Positions 44,156-56,008 of a stretch of DNA of 64,000 nucleotides are shown here, piece after piece. The position numbers and the translations under genes are program-made. Every line of letters starts with the position of its first letter. Within the stretch, counting starts at the first letter, position 1. This DNA is from Mytilus galloprovincialis (lineage: Eukaryota > Mollusca > Bivalvia > Mytilida > Mytilidae), in NCBI RefSeq assembly GCF_965363235.1, contig NC_134841.1, forward strand, positions 35,183,440 to 35,247,439, written 5' to 3'. A model generated the notes under the pieces. That model saw nothing but the letters and a program-made list of their open reading frames with translations, did no database searches and was not told where the DNA came from.

Positions 44156-44699
44156 AAATATCCTCACAATTGAACAAGAACCACTAGGGGACAGAAAAGA
44201 ACAAGAATGCGAACCAGAAGGGTTAAAAATGTATGCTACATCACCTCATTTGCTGTGTTGGGTTCATTTTTATAACTGATATTGTATGATAATTGGTTAT
44301 TTGAGAAATTATAAAAGATATTGTCCTTCGTTTTTATTATTTAAAAGAAATACAATGCTTATATTCTGTTCAAAATTAATACACTTAACTATTGGTATTT
44401 ATAAACGTTTATATGGTTTTTTTTTGGTGTTTACATTTCAAATTACTCTCAAATGTTCATGCACTATTCTATTTTACAAATGAAAGGTTCATAATAGTTG
44501 CATTTTTTATTTCACCGGTAGCTTTTATGTTAAAAAAAAGTTTACTGTTTTATTTTTAAACTGTGTTTTAAATAATCTCATTATATTCTTTTTCAATCAA
44601 TACATAAAATAATCACGCTTGTTTTAAGAGATTATAACACAACTGTTGTACCCTTATTTCTGACATTTTAACCTTTTATGTCTGGTTTTTTCCATACTT
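44156..44699. other. Spacer, nothing seen
   Basis: AT-rich, without a supported gene. Confidence 0.4.
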
Positions 44700-44880
44700 C
44701 ATTGTCAGAATTTTATTCGACTGTTATACAAGTTAGAGATTTAGCTAAATATAAAACCAGGTTTAAACTACCATTTTCTACTTTAGGAAAAGTTTATATC
44801 ATGTTTAGTTAATTATTCTTGTTTCTGACTGTTTAGCCGCCAAAATCCGACATATGACCATGGAACCGTGAGAGTTAAAG
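44700..44880 (+). repeat. Family C repeat fragment
   Basis: 'gactgttatacaagttagag' and 'ataaaaccaggtttaaacta' then 'ccattttctact', as at 56105-56160. Confidence 0.6.
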
Positions 44881-44919
44881 TTTGGAATTAGTTTTCAAAA
44901 GACGCAATGCACTTTGCGC

Positions 44920-45085
44920 TATTTTTTATCAATAATTTGAAGATAAACCCAATGCACATGGCATATGTTTGTAAATACAAATGACCCGAATTACATAAGA
45001 TAAAGTATACCTGTTTGATAGACGATATAAATGCACTATATTTTCCCAACAATCTTGAAAGCACTTTATTGCTTATGTTCTCCCT
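44920..45085 (-). repeat. Inverted partner of 48000-48190
   Basis: The reverse strand reads 'tctatcaaacag.tata..ttta', 'gtcatttgtatttacaaaca' and 'ttttgggaaaatatag'; close words stand at 48118-48190 on the plus strand. A dispersed repeat of unknown class. Confidence 0.5.
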
Positions 45086-45379
45086 AAGTGATTTCGTAAA
45101 GGGAGGAGTTATCCAATATTTCTTTAAAAGATTACCCATAATCCCTATTGTCATGGTGTTACAAAGACCTCAACATCGTTCGAGATCCAGGCTAAAGTTT
45201 TCCCGAAAAATGAACCAAATATATCGTCCTCTGTCGAAAATAAATTGGCAAGAGTGTCATTAAAGCTGCATTTTCATTCTACTGTAAAAATCTATGTGGA
45301 CTGGAAATTTGATAAAAATTTCACGATGTATATTTACTTAAATGTTTGACTATTGTAGAGGCAATAACAATCAAAACCA

Positions 45380-45850
45380 AGGAGTAAACAAAGACTCAAA
45401 AGACCAAAGGACATTTACATCAACAGTTATGAATAATAAATAAGAAATAACACGAACTCCATTAAAAACCGGGAGTGAAATCAGGTGCTCCGGAAGAGTA
45501 AGCATTTCCTGCACCGTATACGGCACCCGTCGTGTTATTTCTTTGTTCAGTTCGGTAATGATGGAAGGTTATTATGACTGAGGAAGAATATCAGATATGA
45601 TTTCTGACACACTTTTGTCATAATGGGCAATCAGCTCATGATGGCGACCGTAAAATTTCTTGAGTGGTGACTTTGTATTGATTGATTCATAGCCCTGTCT
45701 TAGCAACTTTTGAGAAAACAGTATTCCTCGTTCAACAAAATCAACGTACTTTGAGCTAGCTCTAGAGTAACGTATCAATTGAGACACATATACTCCATAT
45801 GCTGGTGCCGCTGGGATGTTGCTACACAGAAATGGAAAGTTGACTATAGG
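45380..45850 (-). repeat. Family B retroelement, longest copy in the window
   Basis: Holds the 3' untranslated words 'gaaatcaggtgctccggaag' and 'cggcacccgtcgtgtt' together with the end of a reverse-transcriptase-type protein (45572-45787, minus). This ties the many non-coding family B pieces to a retroelement. A broken fossil copy, 5' truncated. No terminal repeats are seen. Confidence 0.6.
45572..45787 (-). CDS. C-terminal end of a retroelement protein (fossil)
   Basis: The frame reads QLIRYSRASSKYVDF, SQKLLRQGY and KKFYGRHHELIAHYDKSVSE. I recall this pattern (LIRYSRA..Y..F, KFYGRH.EL) as the C-terminal end of reverse-transcriptase proteins repeated widely in invertebrates and fishes; the clade is not known to me. 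A fragment only. Confidence 0.5.
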   Translation of the reverse strand: MSQLIRYSRASSKYVDFVERGILFSQKLLRQGYESINTKSPLKKFYGRHHELIAHYDKSVSEIISDILPQS

Positions 45851-47769
45851 AAAATTAAAATCATATAGATATTCGAATTTGACATTTTGAAAATAAATTC
45901 AAAATTAATAAATTGATGACTAAAGCGCATATTGGTAGAACAAGAAACAAACTTACAAAAAAACTAGAGGGTCTAGGTTCGTTCCACTAAACAAATCAGC
46001 CAACTATTTAAGGGTGATATGAATTTAATACGATTCGACAGATCATTAGGACTAAATGAAAATCAAAATTTTAACAGCATGCTATAACGATTAACCAACA
46101 ATTGCTCAACATAAATGGGCTACTGTGATGTTCTGAAAGGATAAATAGTAATATTTGATTAGCATATTTTTCTTATCTTACCAATCCCATAAACCGTCAG
46201 TACAAGTGAAAGTTTCAAGCTTCTTTTAATAGGGCACATACATAATACATGCACCATTCAAATAATGAATACCATACTTAAAAAACTGCATATTTCTTCC
46301 ATACTTAAAAAAACCTCTCCAGTATCAAGTGTGGAATCGATGATTTCTAACTCTACCTAAATAATGCAGATATATGTACTGATCCACTCTATAGATTGTT
46401 CAGAGAGAATGATTGTCTGGTCATGAAGTTCTATTTGAAGTTCTATATTTCACTATGTGAAGGTGAGATTTATGTATTGATTCATTCCAGATAATTATTA
46501 CTTGTAGACAAAAAAATGCAACTTAAGTTATACAAACGAATATGCATATGCTATACTCAAAATTGATTTCAGAATGTCATAATTGTTTATTTTGGTCGAT
46601 TCATGATTTATCCTTTTTAAAAATTAAATGATAATTTTACAAAATCTTCCTTGATTGGAATCGGTTCAATGCTCATAGTGTCACATGATTATTTTGGTTT
46701 AATTTTAATACATCATTCAGAGATCCAATTGCATAACTTTTATTTCAAACAGCAAAATACCCCCAAAAAACTGTGAAAGACAATATCTGACGACATACAC
46801 AAAAAATAGTTATACTACACTTGGATAAATAACAAAATAACACTTTCAGATCCTTCACTATTTCAGATGCATCTGTTTACTCTAACCATCAATTATTTGT
46901 GTGTGTAAATATACACGAACGCTTTATCTAGCATTTATGTTTTATGTGGTTCTTCTACTGCACAATCACAAGGTAAAAGAAAATATGAAAAAGAAGAAAC
47001 TATACTAGTTATAACATGGCTTACACGTTTTTCATATATTTACAAATTAAATTTGATTTTCGGGCTTTAGTCTTTGAACTTACTTTTTGTCTCGAAAACA
47101 TGCATGTCGAGAAGTGCAAATTGTAGAGCAGTAATATATGTTTTGATGTTGTTTGTCGTCGAGTTGACCAGATTGATAGTCGTTGTTCAATAGTAGTTGA
47201 TGTTACCTTTTTGTTTTAAAAGTTTTATGTAAATAGTTTTAAGAGTATTGCAACATAATGAAATCACTATCGAAGTTTTATTGTTGCGAATTGTCACGTG
47301 TTTAGCAATACTAACAACATGGCAATGATTTCTAAATTTACATTATTGTTTTATAATACTCGTACAATTGCAGTGTATGTGTCAAATACAAATAAATGAA
47401 TCGCAATTGTTGTTATCTGTGTTCTCTGCACTTTTACACATATGTATGTATTTAGCCACTATTTTGAATTTACTGTATGTCGTCACATTGCATTTACTAT
47501 ATATTGCTGTACGTTGACTTTGTGTTGTATCTAATGTATTTTCACGTTATATGTCTCTTTCTAATTGTTTTTACACGGTAAAAATGTATTTTCAAAAGAG
47601 CACGACATTTTCCTTTTTTTTTCTAATACAACCTCTCGATCTCAAACGTTGTAAAGTTCACCGCAATAACACGATAGTGGGATTATTTGTTGATTTGAGG
47701 TATGATTGATATGTTCATAATTATGAATTAACTATTTACAAAACTTTGAATTTTGGAAAAACTAAGGCT
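45851..47769. other. Spacer, nothing seen
   Basis: AT-rich, no gene supported, no cysteine-framework exon, no clear repeat. Confidence 0.4.
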
Positions 47770-47985
47770 TTTCGACCTAAAGAATAGATTACCTTTGCTG
47801 TATTTGCCAAAACTTTTAGGCATTTTCGGTCCTCAATGCTCTTCAACTCCGTACTTTACTTGGCCTTTTGAAAATTTTGTGATTCGAGCGTCACTGATGA
47901 GTCTTTTGTAGACGAAACGTGCGTCTGGCGTAAATATATTTTTTTTTATCCTGGTATTTATGATGAGTTCATTTGGTCCTTTTTT
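47770..47985 (+). repeat. Family A repeat fragment
   Basis: 'ttgccaaaacttttaggcat', 'tcactgatgagtcttttgta' and 'gacgaaacgtgcgtctggcg', ending 'tcctggtatttatgatgagt'. Confidence 0.75.
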
Positions 47986-47999
47986 TAAATAAAGAATAT

Positions 48000-48190
48000 T
48001 GTTTGTAATTCCTAACATCCAAAATCACTTTTGGAAGAAGCAATCAAGTGCTTTTGATTTAAAGATGACTTGGAATTGTTTGTTTAAATTTATCTTAACA
48101 TCTAGTGCATTCGAATCTATCTATCAAACAGATATAGTTTATATATGTAATTTGGGTCATTTGAATGTACAAACATATGAAATGTTCTCA
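48000..48190 (+). repeat. Inverted partner of 44920-45085
   Basis: See that entry; shares 'ctatcaaacagata' and 'gggtcatttgaatgtacaaa'. Confidence 0.5.
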
Positions 48191-49499
48191 TAATAGATTA
48201 CAAATAGTACAAAGTGTATTGCGTGGTTTAGAAAACCAATTCCAAAATGAGACGATCACAATTCCACGATCGTATTATGTTAGAATTTTGATGCTAAACA
48301 GTCAGAGACATAATGATAAACTTCTTAGTTATCTTTAAATTCACCCTCGCCCTGCTCGTCCGAATTTAAAGCATTTAATCTCTAAATTCAATAGACTATA
48401 AACAAGACAAACACAGATATAGGATTAGTTGCTCGCAGTAACATATTATTTTCTCTTGCGATACAATATTTTATTTTACTTTATTGTACATATTTCTTCG
48501 ATTGAAACAATATATAAACATATGACATATAACATTGTTCCTCTTTCGCATCGTTTCTTTTCCCCCGGCTAATACCTCCAACGCCTGTACGTACAATAAA
48601 CATAGCAGCAACTGCACATATACCTATGTGACCAACTTCAATTCGACGTAACTGCGAGCACCTTCGATACTAATACATTTAAATCCAAAACTTTATATAG
48701 TACCTTTAAATCCCACCCATAAAAACCGCCAAAACTTTCCTCGTGCCTCCTGCACCTAACATCAAACTTATCAATAGTACATACTGTTACAAAACCAGTA
48801 TCCGAACTAGTCATACTAGTTCCCATCTATAAATAATACTACAAATAGCAAACGGGAAAAACCCTATTTCAAACGAAATAAAATACATATATTGAATTAC
48901 TATCCTGTGAAAAGTTAATCGATATGAAATTAAAAATATTGAACACAATTTGATGGAATATCAGTGTGAAGTACTTTGAACATGCCGAGAACTGAAAACT
49001 GAAAGCCACTGTTTGAAAAAAAAATGATAAAACTTAAATGACTTTAATTCTTTTTTAAAATAAAACATTAGGTGAACATTTAAGAATTGGATGTTTCAAC
49101 ACACACCCGCAAATAAATGGTTATGAATTTTTTTTTTTAATTTAAAAACAAGTAAAAAGATTATATTTAAAAAAAAAAATAAGAAAACTGAATTTCCTGA
49201 TTTTTCAGTTTCTAAGACTTCTAATATTACTATATTGTTGACAGTCATAAAAGTTAAGCCAACTCGATAAATACTGTATATGTAGCCAACATTCTTCCCC
49301 CATCTGGCTCGCATTTAAATTGTTCTGTCCTCCGGTGATTCTTGTTCACTTTTCTAATGACATTTTGTGTACATAACCTTTACCTAAATCTGTTGCTATA
49401 TGAAAGTGGCTGTTGCTATATTACCTCTATGCAAGTGGTTTTTAAATTGGATAGAAGTCTTTTTTTGCTTTTTTGTTAAATATTTGTTTGTTTTCAGAT
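48191..49499. other. Spacer, nothing seen
   Basis: No gene supported. Poly(A)/poly(T) runs near 49,130-49,180. Confidence 0.4.
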
Positions 49500-49714
49500 T
49501 GTAACACAGTAATGACTGCTGTACCCATATTTTGACTATTTACCTATTATAAAATTGAGATTGGAAATGGGGAATGTGTCAAAGAGACAACAACCCGACC
49601 ATAGAGCAGACCACGCGTGGAGGCCACCAATGAGTCTTCAATGCAGCGAGGAGAAACTACCGCACCCGGCCTGACCCCTAAAAAAATATGTATACTAGTT
49701 AAGTGATAATGGAC
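49500..49714 (+). repeat. Family C start and family E repeat, host site of the foldback element
   Basis: 49500-49545 matches the start of family C ('tacccatattttgactatt'). 49555-49705 is family E ('ggaaatggggaatgtgtcaa', 'gaggccaccaatgagtcttc', 'actagttaagtgataatgg'). The repeat resumes right of the foldback element at 56,024 with 'ataatggacgtcatactaaa'. Confidence 0.75.
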
Positions 49715-49734
49715 ATTGACGTCAAGTTGGTTAC

Positions 49735-49945
49735 TTATTCCCTATTCCCTATTCGTTACCTATTCCCTATTCCCTATTCGTTACCTATTCGTTACCTATT
49801 CCCTATTCCCTATTCGTTACCTATTCGTTACCTATTCCCTATTCCCTATTCGTTACCTATTCGTTACTTATTCCGGCCTATTCCCTATCGTTACCTATTC
49901 GTTACTTATTCCCTATTCCTTATTCGTTACTTATTCGATTTTTAA
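49735..49945 (+). repeat. Left-arm terminal array of TATTCCC and TATTCGTTACC units
   Basis: Short units 'tattccc' and 'tattcgttacc' alternate about 25 times. The mirror array is at 55700-56008. Long open frames in two phases here (reading PIRYLF or VTYSLF) are by-products of the simple repeat. Confidence 0.9.
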
Positions 49946-50199
49946 TATCCTTCCCCCTTTTTAATTGTTTATACTCTTATATCTGGTAATAGTTCTAAAT
50001 TTGTTGAGGTAAAATGACCTTTTTATGACCTATTTATATGTGTTTGTGCTCAACCGATCCTTTTCCTTTATGTTCGATACTCATTTGTTCCTTATTTGAT
50101 TTTTATACGTTCTACCTTTTAACTGCTTTATGTCCGTATGTTTGAAGATGGATCTTGGTTCGAAGCGATGAAATCACCGTGTTAGCGCTAGTATAAAAA

Positions 50200-50520
50200 A
50201 GAAGATGTGGTCGGATTGCCAATGAGACAACACCCACCAATAGACCAAAATGACACAGAAATTATCAACTATAGGTCACTGTACGGCCTTCAAAAATGAG
50301 CATAGCCAAAACCGTGTAGTCACCTATAAAAGGTCCAGACATGACAATCTCAAACAATTCAAAAAACAAAACTAACGGCCGTATTTCATATACAAAAAAA
50401 TAAACGGAAAACAAATATGTAACACAAAAACAAACGATAACTACTTAATTTCAGGCTCTTGTCTAGGAACAGGCACATACTAACATAATGTGGTGGGGTT
50501 AAACATGTTAGCAGGGTGTA
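50200..50520 (+). repeat. Family D repeat in the left arm
   Basis: 'aaaaagaagatgtggtcgga', 'tgccaatgagacaac', 'aactataggtcactgtacgg', 'ataaacggaaaacaaatatg' and 'tggtggggttaaacatgtta'. I recall this as one of the most frequent Mytilus repeats. Confidence 0.8.
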
Positions 50521-50699
50521 CATCGTTTCGGAGCATGCTATTACCTTGTTTAATTCGTTCCATCACTCGCTTATAATTCACTTATAATACGTGTATCATA
50601 AGTTGCACCTTTTAAAACATGATTATCAATTGTTTTGTTGTCTCTGGTGGTAGATTTGGGTTCTTAGAGGTGATATAACTCTATTAGCGCATATGTACC

Positions 50700-52683
50700 C
50701 GTTCAAGCGCTCGGATAATACCCTGTGAAATATTCGTTACTTATTCGCTTTTAATACGTTTGTTGTACGTTGCACCTTTAAGAAAAGGATTTTTAATTGT
50801 GTTCATATCTCTGTTGGTAATACTGTGTTCTTATAGATGAAATACCCCTATTATCGCGTATGTACCCGTTCCAGCGCTCGGATAATACCCTGTTACTTAT
50901 TCGTTCCTTATTCGCTTTTAATGCGCGGGGTATACGTTGAACCTTAAAAAAAATCGTTTTTTAATGGTGTTCATGTCTCTGGTGGTAACAATGTGTTGTA
51001 CGAGATTAAATGACCCTATTAGCGCGCATGTACCCGTTCCAGCATTCGGTTAATACCCTGTTACCTATTCTTTACTTATTCGCTTTTAATATGTTTGTTG
51101 TACGTTGCACCTTTTAGAAAAGGATTTTCAATTGAGTCCATGTCTCTGGTGGTAACATTGTGTTCTTAGAAATGAAATGACCCTATTAGCGTGCATGTAC
51201 ACGTTCCAGCGCTCGGTTAATACCCTGTTACCTATTCGTTACCTCTTCACTTATAATACGTTTGTTGTACGTTGCACCTTTTAGAAACGGATTTTCAATT
51301 GTGTCCATGTCTCTGGTGGTAACAATGTGTTCTTAGAGATGAAATGACCCTATTAGCGTGCATGTACCCGTTCCAGAGCTCGGTTAATACCCTGTTACCT
51401 ATTCGTTACCTATTCGTTACCTATTCACTTATAATACGTTTGTTGTACGTTGCACCTTTTAGAAAAGGATTTTCAATTGTGTCCATGTCTCTGGTGGTAA
51501 CAATGTGTTCTTAGAGATGAAATGACCCTATTAGCGCGCATGTACCCGTTCCAGCGCTCGGTTAATACCCTGTTACCTATTCGTTACCTATTCGTTACTT
51601 ATTCGCTTTTAATACGTTTGTTGTGCGTTGCACCTTTTAGAAAAGGATTTTCAATTGTGTCCATGTCTCTGGTGGTAACAATGTGTTCTTAGAGATGAAA
51701 TGACCCTATTAGCGTGCATGTACCCGTTCCTGCGCTCGGTTAATACCCTGTTACCTATTCGTTACCTATTCGTTACCTATTCACTTATAATACGTTTGTT
51801 GTACGTTGCACCTTTTAGAAAAGGATTTTCAATTGTGTCCATGTCTCTGGTGGTAACAATGTGTTCTTAGAGATGAAATGACCCTATAAGCGCGCATGTA
51901 CCCGTTCCAGCGCTCGGTTAATACCCTGTTACCTATTCGTTACCTATTCGTTACTTATTCGTTTTTAATACGTTTGTTGTACGTTGCACCTTTTAGAAAA
52001 GGATTTTCAATTGTGTCCATGTCTCTGGTGGTAACAATGTGTTCTTAGAAATGAAATGACCCTATTAGCGTGCATGTACACGTTCCAGCGCTCGGTTAAT
52101 ACCCTGTTACCTATTCGTTACCTATTCGTTACCTATTCACTTATAATACGTTTGTTGTACGTTGCACCTTTTAGAAAAGGATTTTCAATTGTGTCCATGT
52201 CTCTGGTGGTAACAATGTGTTCTTAGAGATGAAATGACCCTATTAGCGTGCATGTACCCGTTCCAGAGCTCGGTTAATACCCTATTACCTATTCGTTACC
52301 TATTCGTTACCTATTCACTTATAATACGTTTGTTGTACGTTGCACCTTTTAGAAAAGGATTTTCAATTGTGTCCATGTCTCTGGTGGTAACAATGTGTTC
52401 TTAGAGATGAAATGACCCTATTAGCGTGCATGTACCCGTTCCAGCGCTCGGTTAATACCCTGTTACCTATTCGTTACCTATTCGTTACTTATTCGCTTTT
52501 AATACGTTTGTTGTGCGTTGCACCTTTTAGAAAAGGATTTTCACTTAAATATCTCTGGTGGTTATAATGTGTTCTTATAGATGAAATACCCCTATTAGCG
52601 CGTATGTACCCGTTCCAGCGCTCGGATAATACCCGGTTACTTATTCGTTCCTTATTCGCTTTTAATGCGCGGGGTATACGTTA
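50700..52683 (+). repeat. Tandem array of about 11 units of about 178 bp
   Basis: The word 'tctctggtggtaa' (or a one-base variant) recurs at about 50,805, 50,968, 51,142, 51,310, 51,489, 51,667, 51,845, 52,023, 52,201 and 52,379. The middle period is 178 bp; older outer units are 163-175 bp. Each unit has 'acgtttgttgtacgttgcac', 'gatgaaatgaccctatt', 'gtacccgttccagcgctcgg' and ends with two or three 'tattcgttacc'. Differences in that last motif explain the period changes. Confidence 0.9.
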
Positions 52684-52689
52684 AAAGTT

Positions 52690-53262
52690 GCAACTTATAA
52701 CAAACGTATTATAGGCGAATAAGTAACGAATAAGTAACAGGATATTAACCGAGCGCTGGAACGGGTTCATACGAGCTAATAGGGTTATTTCGTCTCTAAA
52801 AACACATTGTTACCACCAGAGACATGGACACAATTGAAAATCCTTTTCTAAAAGGTGCAACGTACAACAAACGTATTAAAAGTGAATAAGTAACGAATAG
52901 GTAACAGGGTATTAACCGAGCGCTGGAACGGGTACATGCGCGCTAATAGTGTCATTTCATCTCTAAGAACACATTGTTACCACCAGAGACATGGACACAA
53001 TTGAAAATCCTTTTCTAAAAGGTGCAACGTACAACAAACGTTTTATAAGTGAATAGGTAACGAATAGGTAACGAATAGGTAACAGGGTATTAACCGAACG
53101 CTGGAACGGGTACATGCGCGCTAATAGGTTCATTTCATCTCTAAGAACACATTGTTACCACCAGAGACATGGACACAATTAAAACCACCGATTTATTTCA
53201 AGGTGCAACGTATACCCTGCTCATTAAAAGCGAATAAGGAACGAATAAGTAACCGGGTATTA
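52690..53262 (-). repeat. Inverted units of the 178-bp array
   Basis: About three units run in the opposite direction ('cgagcgctggaacgggtac', 'ttaccaccagagacatgg'). The switch at about 52,685 is the centre of the foldback. The last unit is cut by the nested element at 53,262. Confidence 0.88.
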
Positions 53263-54768
53263 GAGGTTTCCCGATTTGCTACCGTACCAACCGTAGTACG
53301 AAGTGGGAGCCGTCATTTAACTTTTGGAAATTACTGATGTTTATACTTAAAATCAACGAATATTTTAGGAATCATATGCAGAACTGTTTTGAGAATTTTT
53401 AGCTGTAATTTGGGAACAATTTCATGTGATTACTTCTTGTATTGATAGGAAACAATATTGTGTGCACTCGATTACAGCTTTCAAGCAACCGTTGCAAGTA
53501 ACCGGTGGTACGGAAGGTTTAGTTAAGAGTTATTTCCCCGTGAAACTACATAGACACAAAGAAGCTAAATTACAAAACAAATTAAAAACCTATATAGATT
53601 TTGTTTGTAATAACTTAATGTATCATTATAAAATGTTAAAGTTTTGTATTTATTTTGTTAAGTTTTTAGAAAACATGAACAAATAAAATGTATTTCAACA
53701 AAATAAATTGACCTCAATAACAAGAGAATAATGATATTAAAATAAATTTAAAACCAATATCAGAATACAGCCTGTTCGTGTAAAGGTTTATTAAAGTAGT
53801 CTAGATCGTCCGGAATTAAGTTATTGAAAGACAAAGTCGTTTGAACAATACGGCATAGATCTATGACCATTTACTTGCGACAATATATACCAATATCAAT
53901 GTAATGACAATATCTACTGACATAATAATAATAAACGAACAAGATGAATTAACATCGTGATGATAAATATTTCGACTAAAAAAAAGTTTTCGTTAGTGTC
54001 ATAAAATTAAGTTATATAATAAATAATTTGATAAAAAAAAGTTCAGTGACAAAATATAAGAAAAAAGATAGATCGATATTTTTACAATGTGTGTTGCGTT
54101 TTAAAAAAAAATGTTGCTCCAAAGATCGAAAAGATAGCTTAATTAGTAAAAATTGATTTTAATGAGAAGTCAACACAATTTTGAACACATTTCTTGCATT
54201 AGCACGTGTACTAGTTCAGTGGTGGATCCAGAGCTTTTTATAAGGGGAAAAAGGGGGGGGGTGGCGCTGACTGACATAACAAGAATGGCGCTCCAGCCAT
54301 GCCTCAGTGATTCCCTTTATAATCAACCAATTTTTTTCCACGAAAGTTGGGGGGGGGGGGGGGGGGGGAGGTCTTACTATTTCAATTTATATTTAAGTAT
54401 TAGAAAACATTCTTTATTCTAATCTTTTTCTAAATATACAGAAAACAAAAACATAGCTAAACAGAAACGCAAATCTATATTTAGAATATAAAGGTCGAGG
54501 CAACTCAGTTCCAGTAAGGACTGTTTGATTCATTCTCTTGTGCACAAACTAAATTTTATCGTATAAAATCAGGAGCAAGTTTTCAAGAAGCAGTGAAATC
54601 ATAATAAAATAAAACATTAAGGTTTTTATCGCTGATATGCAATTCGATTTCTTTATTTTCATCATGATGAATACAATAATGTAATGCATTAAATGATACC
54701 TCCAAAACAGCACCAACGGTTGTGTTACGTACCAACCGTACCTGATACGTAGCAAATCGGGAAACCTC
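53263..54768. mobile_element. 1.5-kb element nested in the foldback, 5-bp target duplication
   Basis: Both ends carry GAGGTTTCCCGATTTGCTAC in inverted orientation (20 bp exact), followed by a second inverted word 'cgtaccaaccgta'. TATTA flanks both ends (53258-53262 and 54769-54773). An empty site in the same family of units (about 54,934, 'gggtattatccgagcg') confirms the insertion. The interior is AT-rich with a G20 run and no transposase, so it is non-autonomous. A plus-strand frame at 53426-53686 lacks an ATG start and known similarity. Superfamily unresolved. Confidence 0.85.
54230..54370 (+). repeat. 'gtggatccagag' repeat with G-rich runs
   Basis: 'cagtggtggatccagagct' and a G9 run precede a run of 20 G at 54349-54368. 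I recall the 'gtggatccag..gggggg' start as a common bivalve repeat. The G20 run may form a quadruplex and is prone to assembly error. Confidence 0.5.
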
Positions 54769-54773
54769 TATTA

Positions 54774-55080
54774 TCCGAGCGCTGGAACGGGTACATACGC
54801 GCTAATAGGGGTATTTCATCTATAAAAACACATTATTACCACCAGATATATGAACTTAATTAAAAATCCTTTTCTTAAAGGTGCAACGTACAACAAACGT
54901 ATTAAAAGCGAATAAGTAACGAATATTTCACAGGGTATTATCCGAGCGCTTGAACGGGTACATATGCGCTAATAGAGTTATATCACCTCTAAGAACCCAA
55001 ATCTACCACCAGAGACAACAAAACAATTGAAAATCATGTTTTAAAAGGTGCAACGTATGATACACGTATTATAAGCGAAT
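54774..55080 (-). repeat. Right-arm units of the 178-bp array
   Basis: Two inverted units continue from the nested element, holding 'ccagatatatgaacttaatt' and 'tctaccaccagagacaac'. They mirror 50,640-50,960 on the left arm. Confidence 0.85.
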
Positions 55081-55134
55081 TATAAGCGAGTGATGGAACG
55101 AATTAAACAAGATAATAGCATGCTCCGAAACGAT

Positions 55135-55475
55135 GTACACCCTGCTAACATGTTTAACCCCACCACATTATGTTAGTATGTGCCTGTCCCTAGACAAGAG
55201 CCTGAAATTAAGTAGTTATCGTTTGTTTTTGTGTTACATATTTGTTTTCCGTTTATTTTTTTGTATATGAAATACGGCCGTTAGTTTTGTTGTTTGAATT
55301 GTTTGAGATTGTCATGTCTGGACCTTGTATAGGTGACTACATGGTTTGGGCTATGCTTATTGTTGAAGGCCGTACAGTGACCTATAGTTGATAATTTCTG
55401 TGTCATTTTGGTCTATTGTTGGGTGTTGTCTCATTGGCAATCCTACCACATCTTCTTTTTTATACAAGCGCTAAC
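55135..55475 (-). repeat. Family D repeat in the right arm
   Basis: Mirror of 50200-50520, e.g. 'gaaggccgtacagtgaccta' and 'ctcattggcaatcctaccac'. Only a small share of bases differs between the arms. Confidence 0.85.
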
Positions 55476-55699
55476 ACGGTGATTTCATCGCTTCGAACCA
55501 AGATCCATCTTCAAACATACGGACATAAAGCAGTTAAAAGGTAGAACGTATAAAAATCAAATAAGGAACAAATGAGTATCGAACATAAAGTAAAAGGATC
55601 GGTTGAGCACAAACACATATAAATAGTTCATAAAAGATCATTTTACCTCAACAAATTTAGAACTATTACCAGATATAAGAGTATAAACAATTAAAAAGG

Positions 55700-56008
55700 G
55701 GGAAGGATATTAAAAATCGAATAAGTAACGAATAAGGAATAGGGAATAAGTAACGAATAGGTAACGATAGGGAATAGGCCGGAATAAGTAACGAATAGGT
55801 AACGAATAGGGAATAGGGAATAGGTAACGAATATGTAACGAATAGGGAATAGGGAATAGGTAACGAATAGGTAACGAATAGGGAATAGGGAATAGGTAAC
55901 GAATAGGTAACGAATAGGTAACGAATAGGGAATAGGGAATAGGTAACGAATAGGTAACGAATAGGGAATAGGGAATAGGTAACGAATAGGGAATAGGGAA
56001 TAAGTAAC
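55700..56008 (-). repeat. Right-arm terminal array of GGGAATA and GGTAACGAATA units
   Basis: Inverted counterpart of 49735-49945 and about 100 bp longer, so the unit number has changed since the arms arose. Confidence 0.9.

Noticed and set aside
49703-49964. Overlapping frames reading PIRYLF or VTYSLF, and their partners at 55666-56142
   Set aside because: Translations of the TATTCCC/TATTCGTTACC simple array, open in several phases at once.
50700-53262. Regularly spaced repeats that could suggest a CRISPR-like array
   Set aside because: The whole 178-bp unit is conserved, with no unique spacers, in an animal genome and inside a transposon.
53426-53686. Frame of 86 codons in the nested element
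   Set aside because: No ATG start, no recognised domain; kept only as a note under the element.
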